Position numbers and translations under genes: made by a program. This document shows, one piece after another, positions 1 to 7,130 of a DNA stretch of 7,523 bases. A model generated the notes under the pieces. It saw only the letters and a program-made list of their open reading frames with translations. It had not been told where the DNA came from and did no database searches. How positions within the stretch are numbered: position 1 is the stretch's first letter; every line of letters starts with the position of its first letter. Origin of the DNA: JAVBSX01 sp964576215. GTDB taxonomy: Bacteria; Planctomycetota; Planctomycetia; Pirellulales; Thermoguttaceae. The stretch lies in assembly GCA_964576215.1 (NCBI GenBank), contig CAZNVM010000345.1, forward strand, positions 1 to 7,523, given 5' to 3'.

Positions 1-66
1 CCCTTATTTCCATACCGATTGGAAAATAAGGGCGCAGTATCGTGGATTACCCTTGGCTACTAAGGG
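1..66. repeat. Two small hairpins at the left edge
   Basis: Positions 1-11 and 21-32 form an inverted repeat (CCCTTATTTCC against GGAAAATAAGGG, one bulged base). A second, smaller one follows at 50-54 and 62-66 (CCCTT against AAGGG). Both right arms run into a TAAGGGCGC motif (28-36 and 61-69), so the two look like related units of a short repeat. The frame starting at base 1 is open to a TAA at 61-63 and ends in WITLGY. That could be the tail of a gene cut by the window edge, but 20 codons are too few to judge. Confidence 0.4.
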
Positions 67-123
67 CGCGCTATTGCAAGTCCTCTCGAAAATTCCTCCG
101 AATTGTAACTGGTATTTTAATTC

Positions 124-170
124 TTGACAGTTCCTTATCACCTATTTCCGATTTCCTATTTCCTCTCGGG
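124..170. repeat. Partial copy of the intergenic hairpin repeat
   Basis: Positions 141-163 carry three 7-base units of the TATTTCC/GATTTCC type seen in the arms of the repeat at 1031-1105. The 12-mer CTTATCACCTAT at 134-145 is present in reverse complement at 5604-5615, at the same arm/loop junction of copy B. No pairing arm is visible nearby, so this looks like a half or decayed copy. The rest of 67-428 holds no gene I can support. Confidence 0.5.
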
Positions 171-264
171 AGCGTTTTCCAAAAAGTGGCAGAATTGATG
201 TTGTATTCTTTGACGACTTTGTCCCGTTTCGCAGCAAGCATAAGAAAACGGAAAAGAATTCGAA

Positions 265-302
265 GGGAACCGAAAGGGCGGATTCTACGTCTTTTCGGTC
301 CC
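265..302. other. Hairpin in the def upstream region
   Basis: ACCGAAA at 269-275 pairs with TTTCGGT at 293-299, extended by GGG (265-267) with CCC (300-302) around one bulged A. The loop is 17 bases and no T-run follows, so it is not a typical terminator. Its role is unknown. Confidence 0.3.
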
Positions 303-355
303 TATTGCAAGAGCACTTCAAATTTGTAGAGCAAGACATTCTGATCCGTGGCGAC

Positions 356-383
356 TTGTCGAAAATGGTTTTTTCGATAGAAT
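356..383 (+). promoter_or_regulatory. Candidate promoter of def
   Basis: TTGTCG (356-361, 4 of 6 to the sigma70 -35 consensus) and TAGAAT (378-383, 5 of 6 to the -10) are separated by 16 bases. Transcription would start near 390, giving a leader of roughly 40 bases before the def start codon. This is a match by eye only. Confidence 0.35.
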
Positions 384-428
384 AACGGCCCTGCCCTTTC
401 GTGTAACCGTTCGTTCAGGAGCCGTCCC

Positions 429-1016
429 TTGGAAAAGCTGACCATTAAAAAATACCCTCACCCGATCTTGAAATACAAGTCGAAGCCGATTGCAAAAATC
501 GACACGCAACTTAAAGAAACCATCCGCGAAATGTTTGAGTTGATGTACGAGACCGATGGAATTGGCCTGGCTGCGAACCAGGTCGGAATCCCTTACCAGT
601 TTTTCGTGATGAACGTGTCCGGAAATCGGGAAAAACCGGAAGACGAATACGTTTTCATCAATCCGGTGATTCACAAGAAAAAAGGAAAAGAAGAAGACGA
701 AGAAGGTTGCCTTAGCTTTCCCGAAATTCGCGCTCCGGTCGTTCGGGCAGCGGAAATCGAACTGGAAGGGATTTCGCTTGAAGGGAAACGACAACGGTTC
801 ACCTGGAAAAAACTCCTGGCAAGAGCCGTTCAGCACGAGGTCGACCATCTCAAAGGGGTCTCATTCGTGGAACGGCTTAGCGAGCCGGCGTTTGTGGGAA
901 TTCGTGAGCAACTTGCCGAGTTGGAAATGCAATTCGAAACAGACCAACGGCTCGGTTTGGTTCCACCTTCCGATGAAATCGAATCCCAAATCGCCCTGTG
1001 GTGCCAAAAATGGTAG
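429..1016 (+). CDS. def: Peptide deformylase
   Basis: This metalloenzyme removes the formyl group from the initiator methionine of new proteins in the cytoplasm. The 195-residue product has all three family motifs: GIGLAANQ (44-51), EGCLS (92-96) and QHEVDHL (135-141). The expected metal ligands C94, H136 and H140, the catalytic E137 and Q51 are all present. A Lys/Glu-rich stretch (83-92) precedes motif II. The length is normal to slightly long for a bacterial deformylase. The start is TTG: AGGAG at 417-421 lies 7 bases upstream, and the N-terminus (KLTIKKYPHPILKYKSKPI) aligns with the usual family start, where YPHPxL is typical. The gene stands alone on the plus strand, convergent with the glycosidase-like gene. 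Its last codons and TAG stop overlap the left end of intergenic repeat copy A, so the final residues (LWCQKW) may come from the repeat. Confidence 0.96.
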   Translation: MEKLTIKKYPHPILKYKSKPIAKIDTQLKETIREMFELMYETDGIGLAANQVGIPYQFFVMNVSGNREKPEDEYVFINPVIHKKKGKEEDEEGCLSFPEIRAPVVRAAEIELEGISLEGKRQRFTWKKLLARAVQHEVDHLKGVSFVERLSEPAFVGIREQLAELEMQFETDQRLGLVPPSDEIESQIALWCQKW

Positions 1017-1157
1017 CTCAAAACAGTAGAGGAAATCGGAAATTGGAAATCGGAAATAGGGTGAAAAAATGGTCTCCTATTTCCGATTTCCAATTTCCGA
1101 TGTCCTTAAATTTCAACACTCTTTTCCGTTTCATTACCATTTCGTTTACACTTTGAG
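997..1157. repeat. Intergenic hairpin repeat, copy A
   Basis: The core is a long inverted repeat. Arms at 1031-1060 and 1076-1105 pair at 29 of 30 positions (the only mismatch is A1034 with G1102) around a 15-base loop. Each arm is made of 7-base units of GGAAATC type. The outer flanks match copy B at 5555-5707: TGTGGT, then ATGGTARCTCAAAACAGT on the left, and an identical 23-base block at 1135-1157 on the right (TACCATTTCG...ACTTTGAG). It fills the space between the convergent def and glycosidase-like genes, so the hairpin could end transcription from both sides, but there is no T-run after either arm. Confidence 0.85.
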
Positions 1158-1159
1158 CA

Positions 1160-3238
1160 TTAAAGTTCCAGGCGGATCGTTTCACCCGAAGTCGTCTTCA
1201 AAGAAACACTTCCGCCGGGCAGGTCGATTTTCACCTCTCGCGGAGGCCCCGTAAACGTCAGGTCGATCGCGTTTTTCGTTGCGCGAATGTTGACGCTTTG
1301 ATCCTGCCACCGGATTCGGTCAATTGCAAGATCGGGCCAATCTTTCGGCAGACGCGGACGAAGAACAAACCCGTCCAATTTCGGCTCGAATCCCATAAAA
1401 CCGAACAGCATCACTTGAGGATAGAGAACGCTTTCGACAAATTCCAGATCAAGTCCAAGCCCGCCGGGAACGTTGCCGCCCTGCATATTTCCCCGTTGTT
1501 TTTCCGGGGCGTAATACTTGCGATACCCTCCTTCCGCCTGGACTTCGCGGAACCATTTGACGTTTTCCGCAAGATGTTTGGCGGCGTTGTCCGGTCCGAG
1601 ATACCGGATGCGTGCCATCAAGTCGTGAAACGCAAAACCGAGTACGGCACCACCGTCCTGAACCTGATCGCCGAACGAGATCGTGGCAGCACCCGTCCAT
1701 CCCCAAAAATAGTAATCGAGATTCCGCCGGGTTGAGGTACGCGGTCCAAAACGCCAGTAATAAATGTCGTCCCCCTGTGAGGTGTCCCCTTCCACGATCC
1801 GGTCGCCGTTGAGCCAACTCAAAATGGACTTCGCCTGCTCGTCATTAGCGTAACCGTAATAGATCGCCTCATTATTGAGGAACGTAAAACCGAAGTCGTA
1901 ACGCTTCCCCTCGACGAGATCGATGGCCGCGACGAATCGCCCTGTTGCCTCGTTCCAGAACATTACGTTCGCTTCTTTGAGCTTTTGGGCCAGCGAGCGC
2001 AACCATTCGGGAGAGCGAACGGTTGACGTTTGCGGTACTTCCCATTCGGGATGTTTGAGAATCGCCTCTTCCAGAGCAGCCATCTTCAAAATGGCGTCAT
2101 AGTAATAAATCGTTGCCAGGCAATCCTTGCCGCCGAACGGAAGGACGTCCCAGTAATTTCCACCGATGCCGCGACCGGCATGTTGAGCCACGTTGCCCGC
2201 TTCGTCGTAGAAAACGCCGGAACGCCCGTCATGTCCGGTCCAGGGAACGCGAACACAATGATACTTCTCTATCTCGAATTCCCGAAATGCGTATTCCAGA
2301 GCCGTTCGCATCCGATTCATGTTTTTTTGCAGGAAATCAACATCTCCCGTCCATTGCAAATAATCGTAACACCCCTGGATGAAGCAGGATTGGTTAATCG
2401 TGTGGCGGCTGTCGAACGTCGCAATCCAGGAACGAAGATTGACGTTGCCGCCGTTCCCGTTTTCGAACACCAAACGCAGTTGATTCACTTTTCCCTTCCA
2501 GAGCGGTTCCTTGTTCAGAAAAAGGTGGGAATAATGTTCGTCTTTTAGCGGAAGCGGCACCACGGCTCGTTTGTCCGCCGAAAATTCCGGATCGCTTTCG
2601 GTGGTCCATTCGAGGTAAATCGTTGGAACGGCGTCACGGATGTCCCAGTCCCAGCGTAACAGCGCGATCGTTTCCGTGTCGATGAAACAAGGCGGCGGCG
2701 TCAAAACGGCTTTTGCTTCCGTCAGTTGCAGTTTGACGCCGGTTTTCGCCTCGATCCCGTTTTCGACAAGCCCTTGCATTTGGAAGCCGTCCAGCGACGG
2801 AGTGAGGTAAACGCCGTAATGTTCGTTGTAAAACGCTCCGTGAATATGCGTAAACACCCAACCTGCCCCGCCTTGCGAGTGGAGCGGAAAAGGCCAACCG
2901 TCGGCATGGCCGTACCCGTGATGCTGGAGTGTGGTAACATAACCTTCGGCGTCGATTTTTCGTGCAAGAAATGCGGCTTTCCAGCGGTCCCGGTTGGTTT
3001 GTGCCTTGTCGGTGTCCGGCCAGAGCGACGGTGTCGCCTGCCAACCATCTTCGAACGTCGACATCGGCCCGGAATTGGGGTAATGGTGCCAAAACAGGTC
3101 ACGCATCGCGGTCCCGATTTCGTCGTGACCTTGAATTTGAAATCTCGGAAAATTTTCAGGGATTTGCGGATTCGGTTCCTGGGCCGTTCCAAGCGGTGTC
3201 AACAACGTCAAGGCCAAAACCGTCAGTATGCGTTTCAT
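1160..3238 (-). CDS. Secreted six-hairpin glycosidase-like protein
   Basis: Probable exported carbohydrate-active enzyme of the (alpha/alpha)6-barrel (six-hairpin glycosidase) superfamily; substrate unknown. The 692-residue protein opens with a signal peptide (KR, hydrophobic ILTVLALTLLTPLG, likely cleavage after TAQ near residue 20). Residues about 30-270 look like a beta-rich N-terminal domain. The helical barrel appears to span about 280-615, with conserved-looking stretches GGNYWDVLPFGGKD (359-372), ATIYYYDAIL, and GDTSQGDDIYYWRFGP (484-499). The tail (GFEPKLDGFVLRPRLPKDW, 616-634, onward) resembles the C-terminal beta domain of GH65/GH78-type enzymes. I cannot assign the catalytic acids with certainty; acidic residues in D338-E346 and D364 are candidates. 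AAGGAGA at 3246-3252 lies 7 bases before the ATG. It is the last gene of a three-gene minus-strand set, 37 bases after the polyferredoxin stop. Superfamily call fairly sure, family not. Confidence 0.8.
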   Translation of the reverse strand: MKRILTVLALTLLTPLGTAQEPNPQIPENFPRFQIQGHDEIGTAMRDLFWHHYPNSGPMSTFEDGWQATPSLWPDTDKAQTNRDRWKAAFLARKIDAEGYVTTLQHHGYGHADGWPFPLHSQGGAGWVFTHIHGAFYNEHYGVYLTPSLDGFQMQGLVENGIEAKTGVKLQLTEAKAVLTPPPCFIDTETIALLRWDWDIRDAVPTIYLEWTTESDPEFSADKRAVVPLPLKDEHYSHLFLNKEPLWKGKVNQLRLVFENGNGGNVNLRSWIATFDSRHTINQSCFIQGCYDYLQWTGDVDFLQKNMNRMRTALEYAFREFEIEKYHCVRVPWTGHDGRSGVFYDEAGNVAQHAGRGIGGNYWDVLPFGGKDCLATIYYYDAILKMAALEEAILKHPEWEVPQTSTVRSPEWLRSLAQKLKEANVMFWNEATGRFVAAIDLVEGKRYDFGFTFLNNEAIYYGYANDEQAKSILSWLNGDRIVEGDTSQGDDIYYWRFGPRTSTRRNLDYYFWGWTGAATISFGDQVQDGGAVLGFAFHDLMARIRYLGPDNAAKHLAENVKWFREVQAEGGYRKYYAPEKQRGNMQGGNVPGGLGLDLEFVESVLYPQVMLFGFMGFEPKLDGFVLRPRLPKDWPDLAIDRIRWQDQSVNIRATKNAIDLTFTGPPREVKIDLPGGSVSLKTTSGETIRLEL

Positions 3239-3275
3239 GGGATGTTCTCCTTGGGAATAAATTTCGTTCTACTTT

Positions 3276-4889
3276 TCAAAATCCAAAATCGTCGGTGTGG
3301 AGCACTTCTTGTTCGGCGTTCGGATCATACGCCAATTCCGCCTGTTGGTGGGTGGGCAGACCGTCAACGTAAATTGCCTTGTAAGGTTTCACGGGACAGA
3401 TATACTCGCACGCTCCGCATCCGACACAAAGTTCCGGACGAATTTCCGGGATCGTCAGGAAAAGCTCCGGCGGTCCGAATGGCACCATCTTCACCGCTCC
3501 CGTCGGACAATGTTCGCCGCAGGCTCCACAGTTGGAGCCTTGCGTGTTGACGACGCAGTTTTCCTGGAGGAAGTGAACCTTGCCGATTTGGACCTGGTGC
3601 TTTTCCTCCGGGGTGCGAAGCGGTTGAAGAGCGTGGGGCGGACAAACCCGTGTACAAATCGTACAGTCGTAATTGCAGAACCCGTTTTGAAACCTGACCA
3701 CCGGTTGCAAAAAACCGTTGATACCATATTCGGTTGTTGCGGGCGTCAGGATTCCCGCCGGACACTTGCTGACGCAAAGATGACACCCTGTACAACGTTT
3801 TTGAAATGCCTTGATCTCTTTCCCGCCGGGAGGGAAGACCGGGTGCGTCAGTTCGTAGGAGACCCGACTGGTTCCCGATGGCAGGTTTTCAGGAACGGCG
3901 GCGGAAACCTTTGCGGTTTCTGCGGAAAAAACGTACGCAAACGGCGTCAAGCGGAGAAGCCCGTGAAAAATCGCCAAGCCTGCCGTTACGAGAATCCACT
4001 GACGCCGGTGAATATCAGCTGTTTCAACGGCTTGTGTTTCGAGCATCAAGGAACATTTTGGTGATGGTATCCTACTGTAAACAATTGCGTTTTTACGGCA
4101 GGCCGGGATACAGTTGAAACAGAGGACACAACGGCTTGCGTCGATCTTTCGATGCTTGACGTCAATACATTCCCCTTTGCAGACCGTTTCACAACGCCTG
4201 CAGCCGACGCACCGTTCGTTCAAGCGGATGCGAAACACGGAAAACCGAGAGAGTAACCCCAAAAGCGTACCGACGGGACATATCGAATTGCAATACCAGC
4301 GGCCATGCCGAACGGCAAGGTAAGCGATCCAAATAAAAAACGCCGCCGAAATCAACATTGCGGCACCGCTGAGGTGGATCGGTCTGTGGTACACGGAATA
4401 GTTTCCCGCCGCATGGGAAACGGCCGCAACAAGATTATTGCCCAGTAACACCAAAGGATAAAGCCAGTGGGAAACGATGCGACCGAAATTCGAATACGGA
4501 TCAATTAGCGACAAAAAAATCGGCAAAGGAACAAAGAAACCGACAAGCAGGACAAGGAAAAAACCGTACCGCAAAATTCGGTTTCGGGATGTTACCGGAT
4601 TATACTTGTAACGCAAACGGCGGGTAAACATCCTGGCCGTTCGGGAAAAAATATCCTGTAATATTCCGAGCGGACAAATGACGCTACAGTAAATTCGACC
4701 GGTCAAAAGCGTCAGGATGCTCCAAAAAACCAGCCCGCCCACGGCACCACCCAAAAACAGCGGAAGGATTTGCAGATGTGCGAGGGCGTGACACCCCAAC
4801 GACATGACACCGGTGAAATCGACAAAAAAAAGCGTCAACGCCGTGAAAAACAGAATTGCTGCGACCAGCCGAAAAGTTTTCAGTATCAT
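3276..4889 (-). CDS. NapH/NapG-like membrane polyferredoxin (fusion)
   Basis: Likely a membrane electron-transfer protein. From the ATG at 4889 it has 537 residues. The first half resembles NapH/NosR/CcoG-type proteins: several membrane segments (about 6-24, 39-62, 106-128, 174-194), two CxxxCP motifs (YCSVICP near 67-73, YCNSICP near 199-205), then two ferredoxin motifs, CVGCRRCETVC and CVLCFNCIPAC (227-264). A further hydrophobic segment after RRQW (295-322) leads into a NapG-like half with four Cys clusters: CTGCHLCVSKCP, CNYDCTICTRVCP, C-x8-CGACGEHCP and CVGCGACEYICP (366-498). The length equals NapH plus NapG, hence the fusion reading. A GTG at 4973 would extend it by 28 residues, but that overlaps the upstream gene by 55 bases and adds a hydrophilic, charged leader; I prefer the ATG, 29 bases after the upstream stop. 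Neither start has a clear ribosome binding site. No partner reductase is visible. Confidence 0.85.
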   Translation of the reverse strand: MILKTFRLVAAILFFTALTLFFVDFTGVMSLGCHALAHLQILPLFLGGAVGGLVFWSILTLLTGRIYCSVICPLGILQDIFSRTARMFTRRLRYKYNPVTSRNRILRYGFFLVLLVGFFVPLPIFLSLIDPYSNFGRIVSHWLYPLVLLGNNLVAAVSHAAGNYSVYHRPIHLSGAAMLISAAFFIWIAYLAVRHGRWYCNSICPVGTLLGLLSRFSVFRIRLNERCVGCRRCETVCKGECIDVKHRKIDASRCVLCFNCIPACRKNAIVYSRIPSPKCSLMLETQAVETADIHRRQWILVTAGLAIFHGLLRLTPFAYVFSAETAKVSAAVPENLPSGTSRVSYELTHPVFPPGGKEIKAFQKRCTGCHLCVSKCPAGILTPATTEYGINGFLQPVVRFQNGFCNYDCTICTRVCPPHALQPLRTPEEKHQVQIGKVHFLQENCVVNTQGSNCGACGEHCPTGAVKMVPFGPPELFLTIPEIRPELCVGCGACEYICPVKPYKAIYVDGLPTHQQAELAYDPNAEQEVLHTDDFGF

Positions 4890-4918
4890 GGGAAATGAGG
4901 TGGGAAGATCAAAACAGT

Positions 4919-5491
4919 CTACGGAGCGATGGTGATTATCGCGTTTTCGCTTGCCGACGGGGTAAACTCGCACTTGTCCGTTACAACCCAGGATTTGCCG
5001 ACTTTTTCCATTTCGACATCAAATTGAACGCGTTCGAAACCGGTTGCGCCTTCCAAACCGGGAAACAATGAGGCCGAAGCGGATTTGAACTTGTAGGAAA
5101 CGACGGCCGTAAATTTGACCTGAGCGGTCTTGGAATTGGACTCGACCCTCAAATTAAAGAATTTCACGCTGGGGACACGAACGAGAGCCATGTTCGCTTC
5201 CGCTTTGGCAATCGTACTCGTAGCCGACGGGTGAATGAAGGTTTTCACCCGTGCAAGGTCGTCTTTTTCAATCGCGTCGGCAAGCCGGGTCAGCATTTTC
5301 GAGATCGCCTTGTAATCCGTTTCGACGTAATAAACGCAAAACAGGCCGATTGCAAGCACAACCGCCGCTCCGGTGAAACCGCCGATGAGCACCTTACGAT
5401 TTCGTGTTCCCATGTACACCGCTCCGCTGGACGCGGCAAGCGGCAGGGACACAAAAAGCCAAACCCAGAGACTATCGAAAAATACGGACAT
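4919..5491 (-). CDS. Two-helix membrane protein with NTF2-like domain
   Basis: Function unknown. The 190-residue product has two predicted membrane helices (about 7-27 and 34-56) joined by a short TRNRK loop, followed by a soluble domain (about 60-190). That domain starts with helices (SKMLTRLADAIEKDDLARVKTFIHPSAT) and continues as alternating strands (VKFFNLRVESNSKTAQVKFTAVVSYKF, VQFDVEMEKVGKSWVVTDKCEF), the pattern of NTF2/SnoaL-like folds. That fold call is from the pattern, not from a family match. With two helices and a short loop, both ends would lie on one side; the charged TRNRK loop favours a cytoplasmic loop and an outside C-terminal domain. It is the first gene of the minus-strand set and its stop lies 29 bases before the polyferredoxin ATG, so the two may act together at the membrane. 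The ATG has no clear ribosome binding site; a later ATG at 5413 would delete the first helix. Confidence 0.75.
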   Translation of the reverse strand: MSVFFDSLWVWLFVSLPLAASSGAVYMGTRNRKVLIGGFTGAAVVLAIGLFCVYYVETDYKAISKMLTRLADAIEKDDLARVKTFIHPSATSTIAKAEANMALVRVPSVKFFNLRVESNSKTAQVKFTAVVSYKFKSASASLFPGLEGATGFERVQFDVEMEKVGKSWVVTDKCEFTPSASENAIITIAP

Positions 5492-5503
5492 GTGGAGATG
5501 CGT

Positions 5504-5545
5504 GAGAAAAAGCCAAGCAGAGCCGCAACCGCAAGATTGCGGCTC
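5504..5545 (-). terminator. GC-rich hairpin upstream of the three-gene set
   Basis: GAGCCGCAA (5520-5528) pairs perfectly with TTGCGGCTC (5537-5545) around an 8-base loop. Read on the minus strand, a CTTTTTCT run follows about 8 bases after the stem (5505-5512). This could be a weak terminator for the cupin transcript, or an attenuator in the leader of the gene starting at 5491, only 28 bases away. Its right arm and following bases (GCGGCTCCGATTGGG, 5539-5553) match 14 of 15 bases at the end of the large inverted repeat (7259-7273), so it may simply be a short member of that repeat family. Confidence 0.4.
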
Positions 5546-5554
5546 CGATTGGGG

Positions 5555-5707
5555 TGTGGTTTAAATGGTAACTCAAAACAGTCAAGGGCATCGGGAATCG
5601 GGCATAGGTGATAAGTGAAAAACTTCCTCCGATTCCCGATTCCCGATTCCCGATGCCCTAAATTTCAACACTTTCCGGTTTCAATACCATTTCGTTTACA
5701 CTTTGAG
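5555..5707. repeat. Intergenic hairpin repeat, copy B
   Basis: Second full copy of the element at 997-1157. The outer stem is a perfect 18-bp inverted repeat, AGGGCATCGGGAATCGGG at 5585-5602 with its complement at 5642-5659; the right arm has extra 7-base GATTCCC units, leaving a 39-base loop. The flanks are nearly identical to copy A, including the 23-base block at 5685-5707. The hairpin units here are GGGAATC, against GGAAATC in copy A, yet both arms agree within each copy. On the minus strand the left flank contains TTGACT (5580-5585), a possible -35 box toward the gene at 5491, but the -10 is poor. Confidence 0.85.
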
Positions 5708-5711
5708 ATTT

Positions 5712-6977
5712 CTATTTTCGATGATCACCGATATTCGGAATGTTCTTGTGAACGTTCGGACCGAAATAGCGGAGTGACACCAACGGTTCACTGCCGGTGT
5801 TTTCGACAACGAACCCTTTCTCCGCAGCATCGGCGGTGATGTAAAGTTCGTCGTTCGGCTCGGAACCAAATTTAATCATCACCGGCGTTTCGATTGAGAG
5901 CTTGCCGACTTTTCCGTAGCCCTGAACCGTGATCCAACCGCTGGCGGCACCGTCCTTGATCGTGCACTTGCAACCGGGCAGCACGGTCAATTCCTTCGCC
6001 GAGAAGAGCGATTCGCCGTTGATTTTGCCGTAGGTGATCCACTTGTCGAAATAACAGTCGCCGGATTGGGCCGGGTCGAGAATCGGCTCCACGTAATTCG
6101 ACGCTTTGAAGTTCGGATCGACGTTTTTGTCCCAATCAAGCATACTGATAATAAAATCGAGGTCTTGATGCTTTTCCTTCGGAACGTCTTTAACGAGCAA
6201 GTCCCAGGGAACCTGCCGTCCTTCGACGAGCGACTGAAACATGCCGAACACGTCGCTCCCCCATTGCGGTTCGTAGGTGCAAAGCGAACCCGGTGCGTGA
6301 AGAACTCCCGCCGGAATAACCCAGCCGGCCCCCCGTTTGAGCCGGTACGCTTTCGAAAGATCGAGAATCCCGTTGTCCCCTTTGTTCCAGTTTTCGAGAC
6401 ATTTGCGAACGTCCGCTTTCGTCGTCCCCGGTTCGAATCCCATGAAGGTATAGTCGAAATGGTTTTCGGCGGCGTTCAATTGCGGCGGGAAATAATACGC
6501 TTCCGGTTTCCCTTCCTGACCGGTCAGCGCGGCATGTTCCGACATTTGGTGCATGTGGTGCGGAATCGGACCGGCGTTGTCGAAAAACTTGGAATAGACA
6601 GGCCATTTTTTGTACTTGTCCCAGATCGACGCCCCGACGACTTTTCCTTTTCCTTCGGTGACGATGTCGCGGAGCAGGCATTTCTTGCCGTCGAACTTGA
6701 CGTAGCTGAGTCCTTCGTCGTCGGCACGGTTGTCGTTCGCCGCTTCGGTCGTGCTGGAAAACCAGCGTTCATCGATCCCGCCGCGATGTACGCCGAGAGC
6801 GTACCAGTCGGTTGGAGCGAGTTTGATCCGTTTTCCCGGATGAAGGAACGAACGCGGAACCCAGTTCGGAATCAGCCGCAGAATTCCTTCTCCGGCGTCC
6901 ATCGCCTGCTGATAAATCTGCGCAACGTTATCTTTCGAAACCGCTTGGGAACGGCACTTACACTTGCAATCGGACAT
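5712..6977 (-). CDS. Cupin protein, mannose-6-phosphate isomerase class I-like
   Basis: Probable metal-binding cupin, distantly like class I mannose-6-phosphate isomerases, which interconvert mannose-6-phosphate and fructose-6-phosphate. The 421-residue protein has the first metal-site segment PIPHHMHQMSEH (138-148) followed by GKPEAYYF (156-163), and the second-strand segment GWVIPAGVLHAPG (218-230). By analogy with that family, H141/H143, E159 and H227 are candidate ligands. A C-terminal beta domain follows (about 320-410). It is near the length of the bacterial isomerases, but the overall sequence is divergent, so the actual reaction is not assured. The N-terminus MSDCKCKC carries an unusual CxCxC cluster at residues 4, 6 and 8. 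AAGGAG at 6984-6989 lies 6 bases before the ATG, which settles the start. It has its own promoter (7058-7086) and is separated from the next minus-strand gene by 220 bases of repeat and hairpins. Confidence 0.75.
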   Translation of the reverse strand: MSDCKCKCRSQAVSKDNVAQIYQQAMDAGEGILRLIPNWVPRSFLHPGKRIKLAPTDWYALGVHRGGIDERWFSSTTEAANDNRADDEGLSYVKFDGKKCLLRDIVTEGKGKVVGASIWDKYKKWPVYSKFFDNAGPIPHHMHQMSEHAALTGQEGKPEAYYFPPQLNAAENHFDYTFMGFEPGTTKADVRKCLENWNKGDNGILDLSKAYRLKRGAGWVIPAGVLHAPGSLCTYEPQWGSDVFGMFQSLVEGRQVPWDLLVKDVPKEKHQDLDFIISMLDWDKNVDPNFKASNYVEPILDPAQSGDCYFDKWITYGKINGESLFSAKELTVLPGCKCTIKDGAASGWITVQGYGKVGKLSIETPVMIKFGSEPNDELYITADAAEKGFVVENTGSEPLVSLRYFGPNVHKNIPNIGDHRK

Positions 6978-7057
6978 GTTTTTCTCCTTGAATTGATAAG
7001 AGACATTGGTTATTGAAGAATGATCTCGTTTCCGGGATTCTCCGAAAACGAAGTTCC

Positions 7058-7086
7058 AGTATAACGCCTCAAAACCACGGATTCAA
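7058..7086 (-). promoter_or_regulatory. Sigma70-type promoter of the cupin gene
   Basis: On the minus strand, TTGAAT (7081-7086, 4 of 6) and TATACT (7058-7063, 5 of 6) are spaced by exactly 17 bases. An eight-base A-tract ending near 7101 lies about 15 bases upstream of the -35, where an UP element would sit. Transcription would begin near 7050 and give a leader of roughly 70 bases before the ATG. Confidence 0.55.
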
Positions 7087-7130
7087 CATGCGACGAAGAA
7101 TTTTTTTTACGGGAGGCCACGCAGATTTTG

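Noticed and set aside
124..152. TTGACA at 124-129 as a promoter -35 box
   Set aside because: The hexamer is perfect, but no acceptable -10 lies 16-18 bases downstream, where only repeat units are found.
42..329. Open frame of 95 codons upstream of def
   Set aside because: It runs through the low-complexity repeat units (PISDFLFP), has no ribosome binding site and no recognisable domain.
318..848. Long minus-strand open frame over def
   Set aside because: It lies opposite the deformylase gene, whose motifs are unambiguous; Phe/Arg-rich shadow composition.
1031..1105. Copy A hairpin as a CRISPR array or as an intrinsic terminator
   Set aside because: The units are contiguous 7-mers without spacers, and no T-run follows either arm.
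2726..3550. 274-codon plus-strand frame across the glycosidase and polyferredoxin genes
   Set aside because: It spans the ends of two well-supported minus-strand genes and is Arg-rich with no domain; a shadow.
6066..7016. 316-codon plus-strand frame opposite the cupin gene
   Set aside because: Val/Arg/Phe-rich mirror of the cupin gene, which has proper start signals and cupin motifs.
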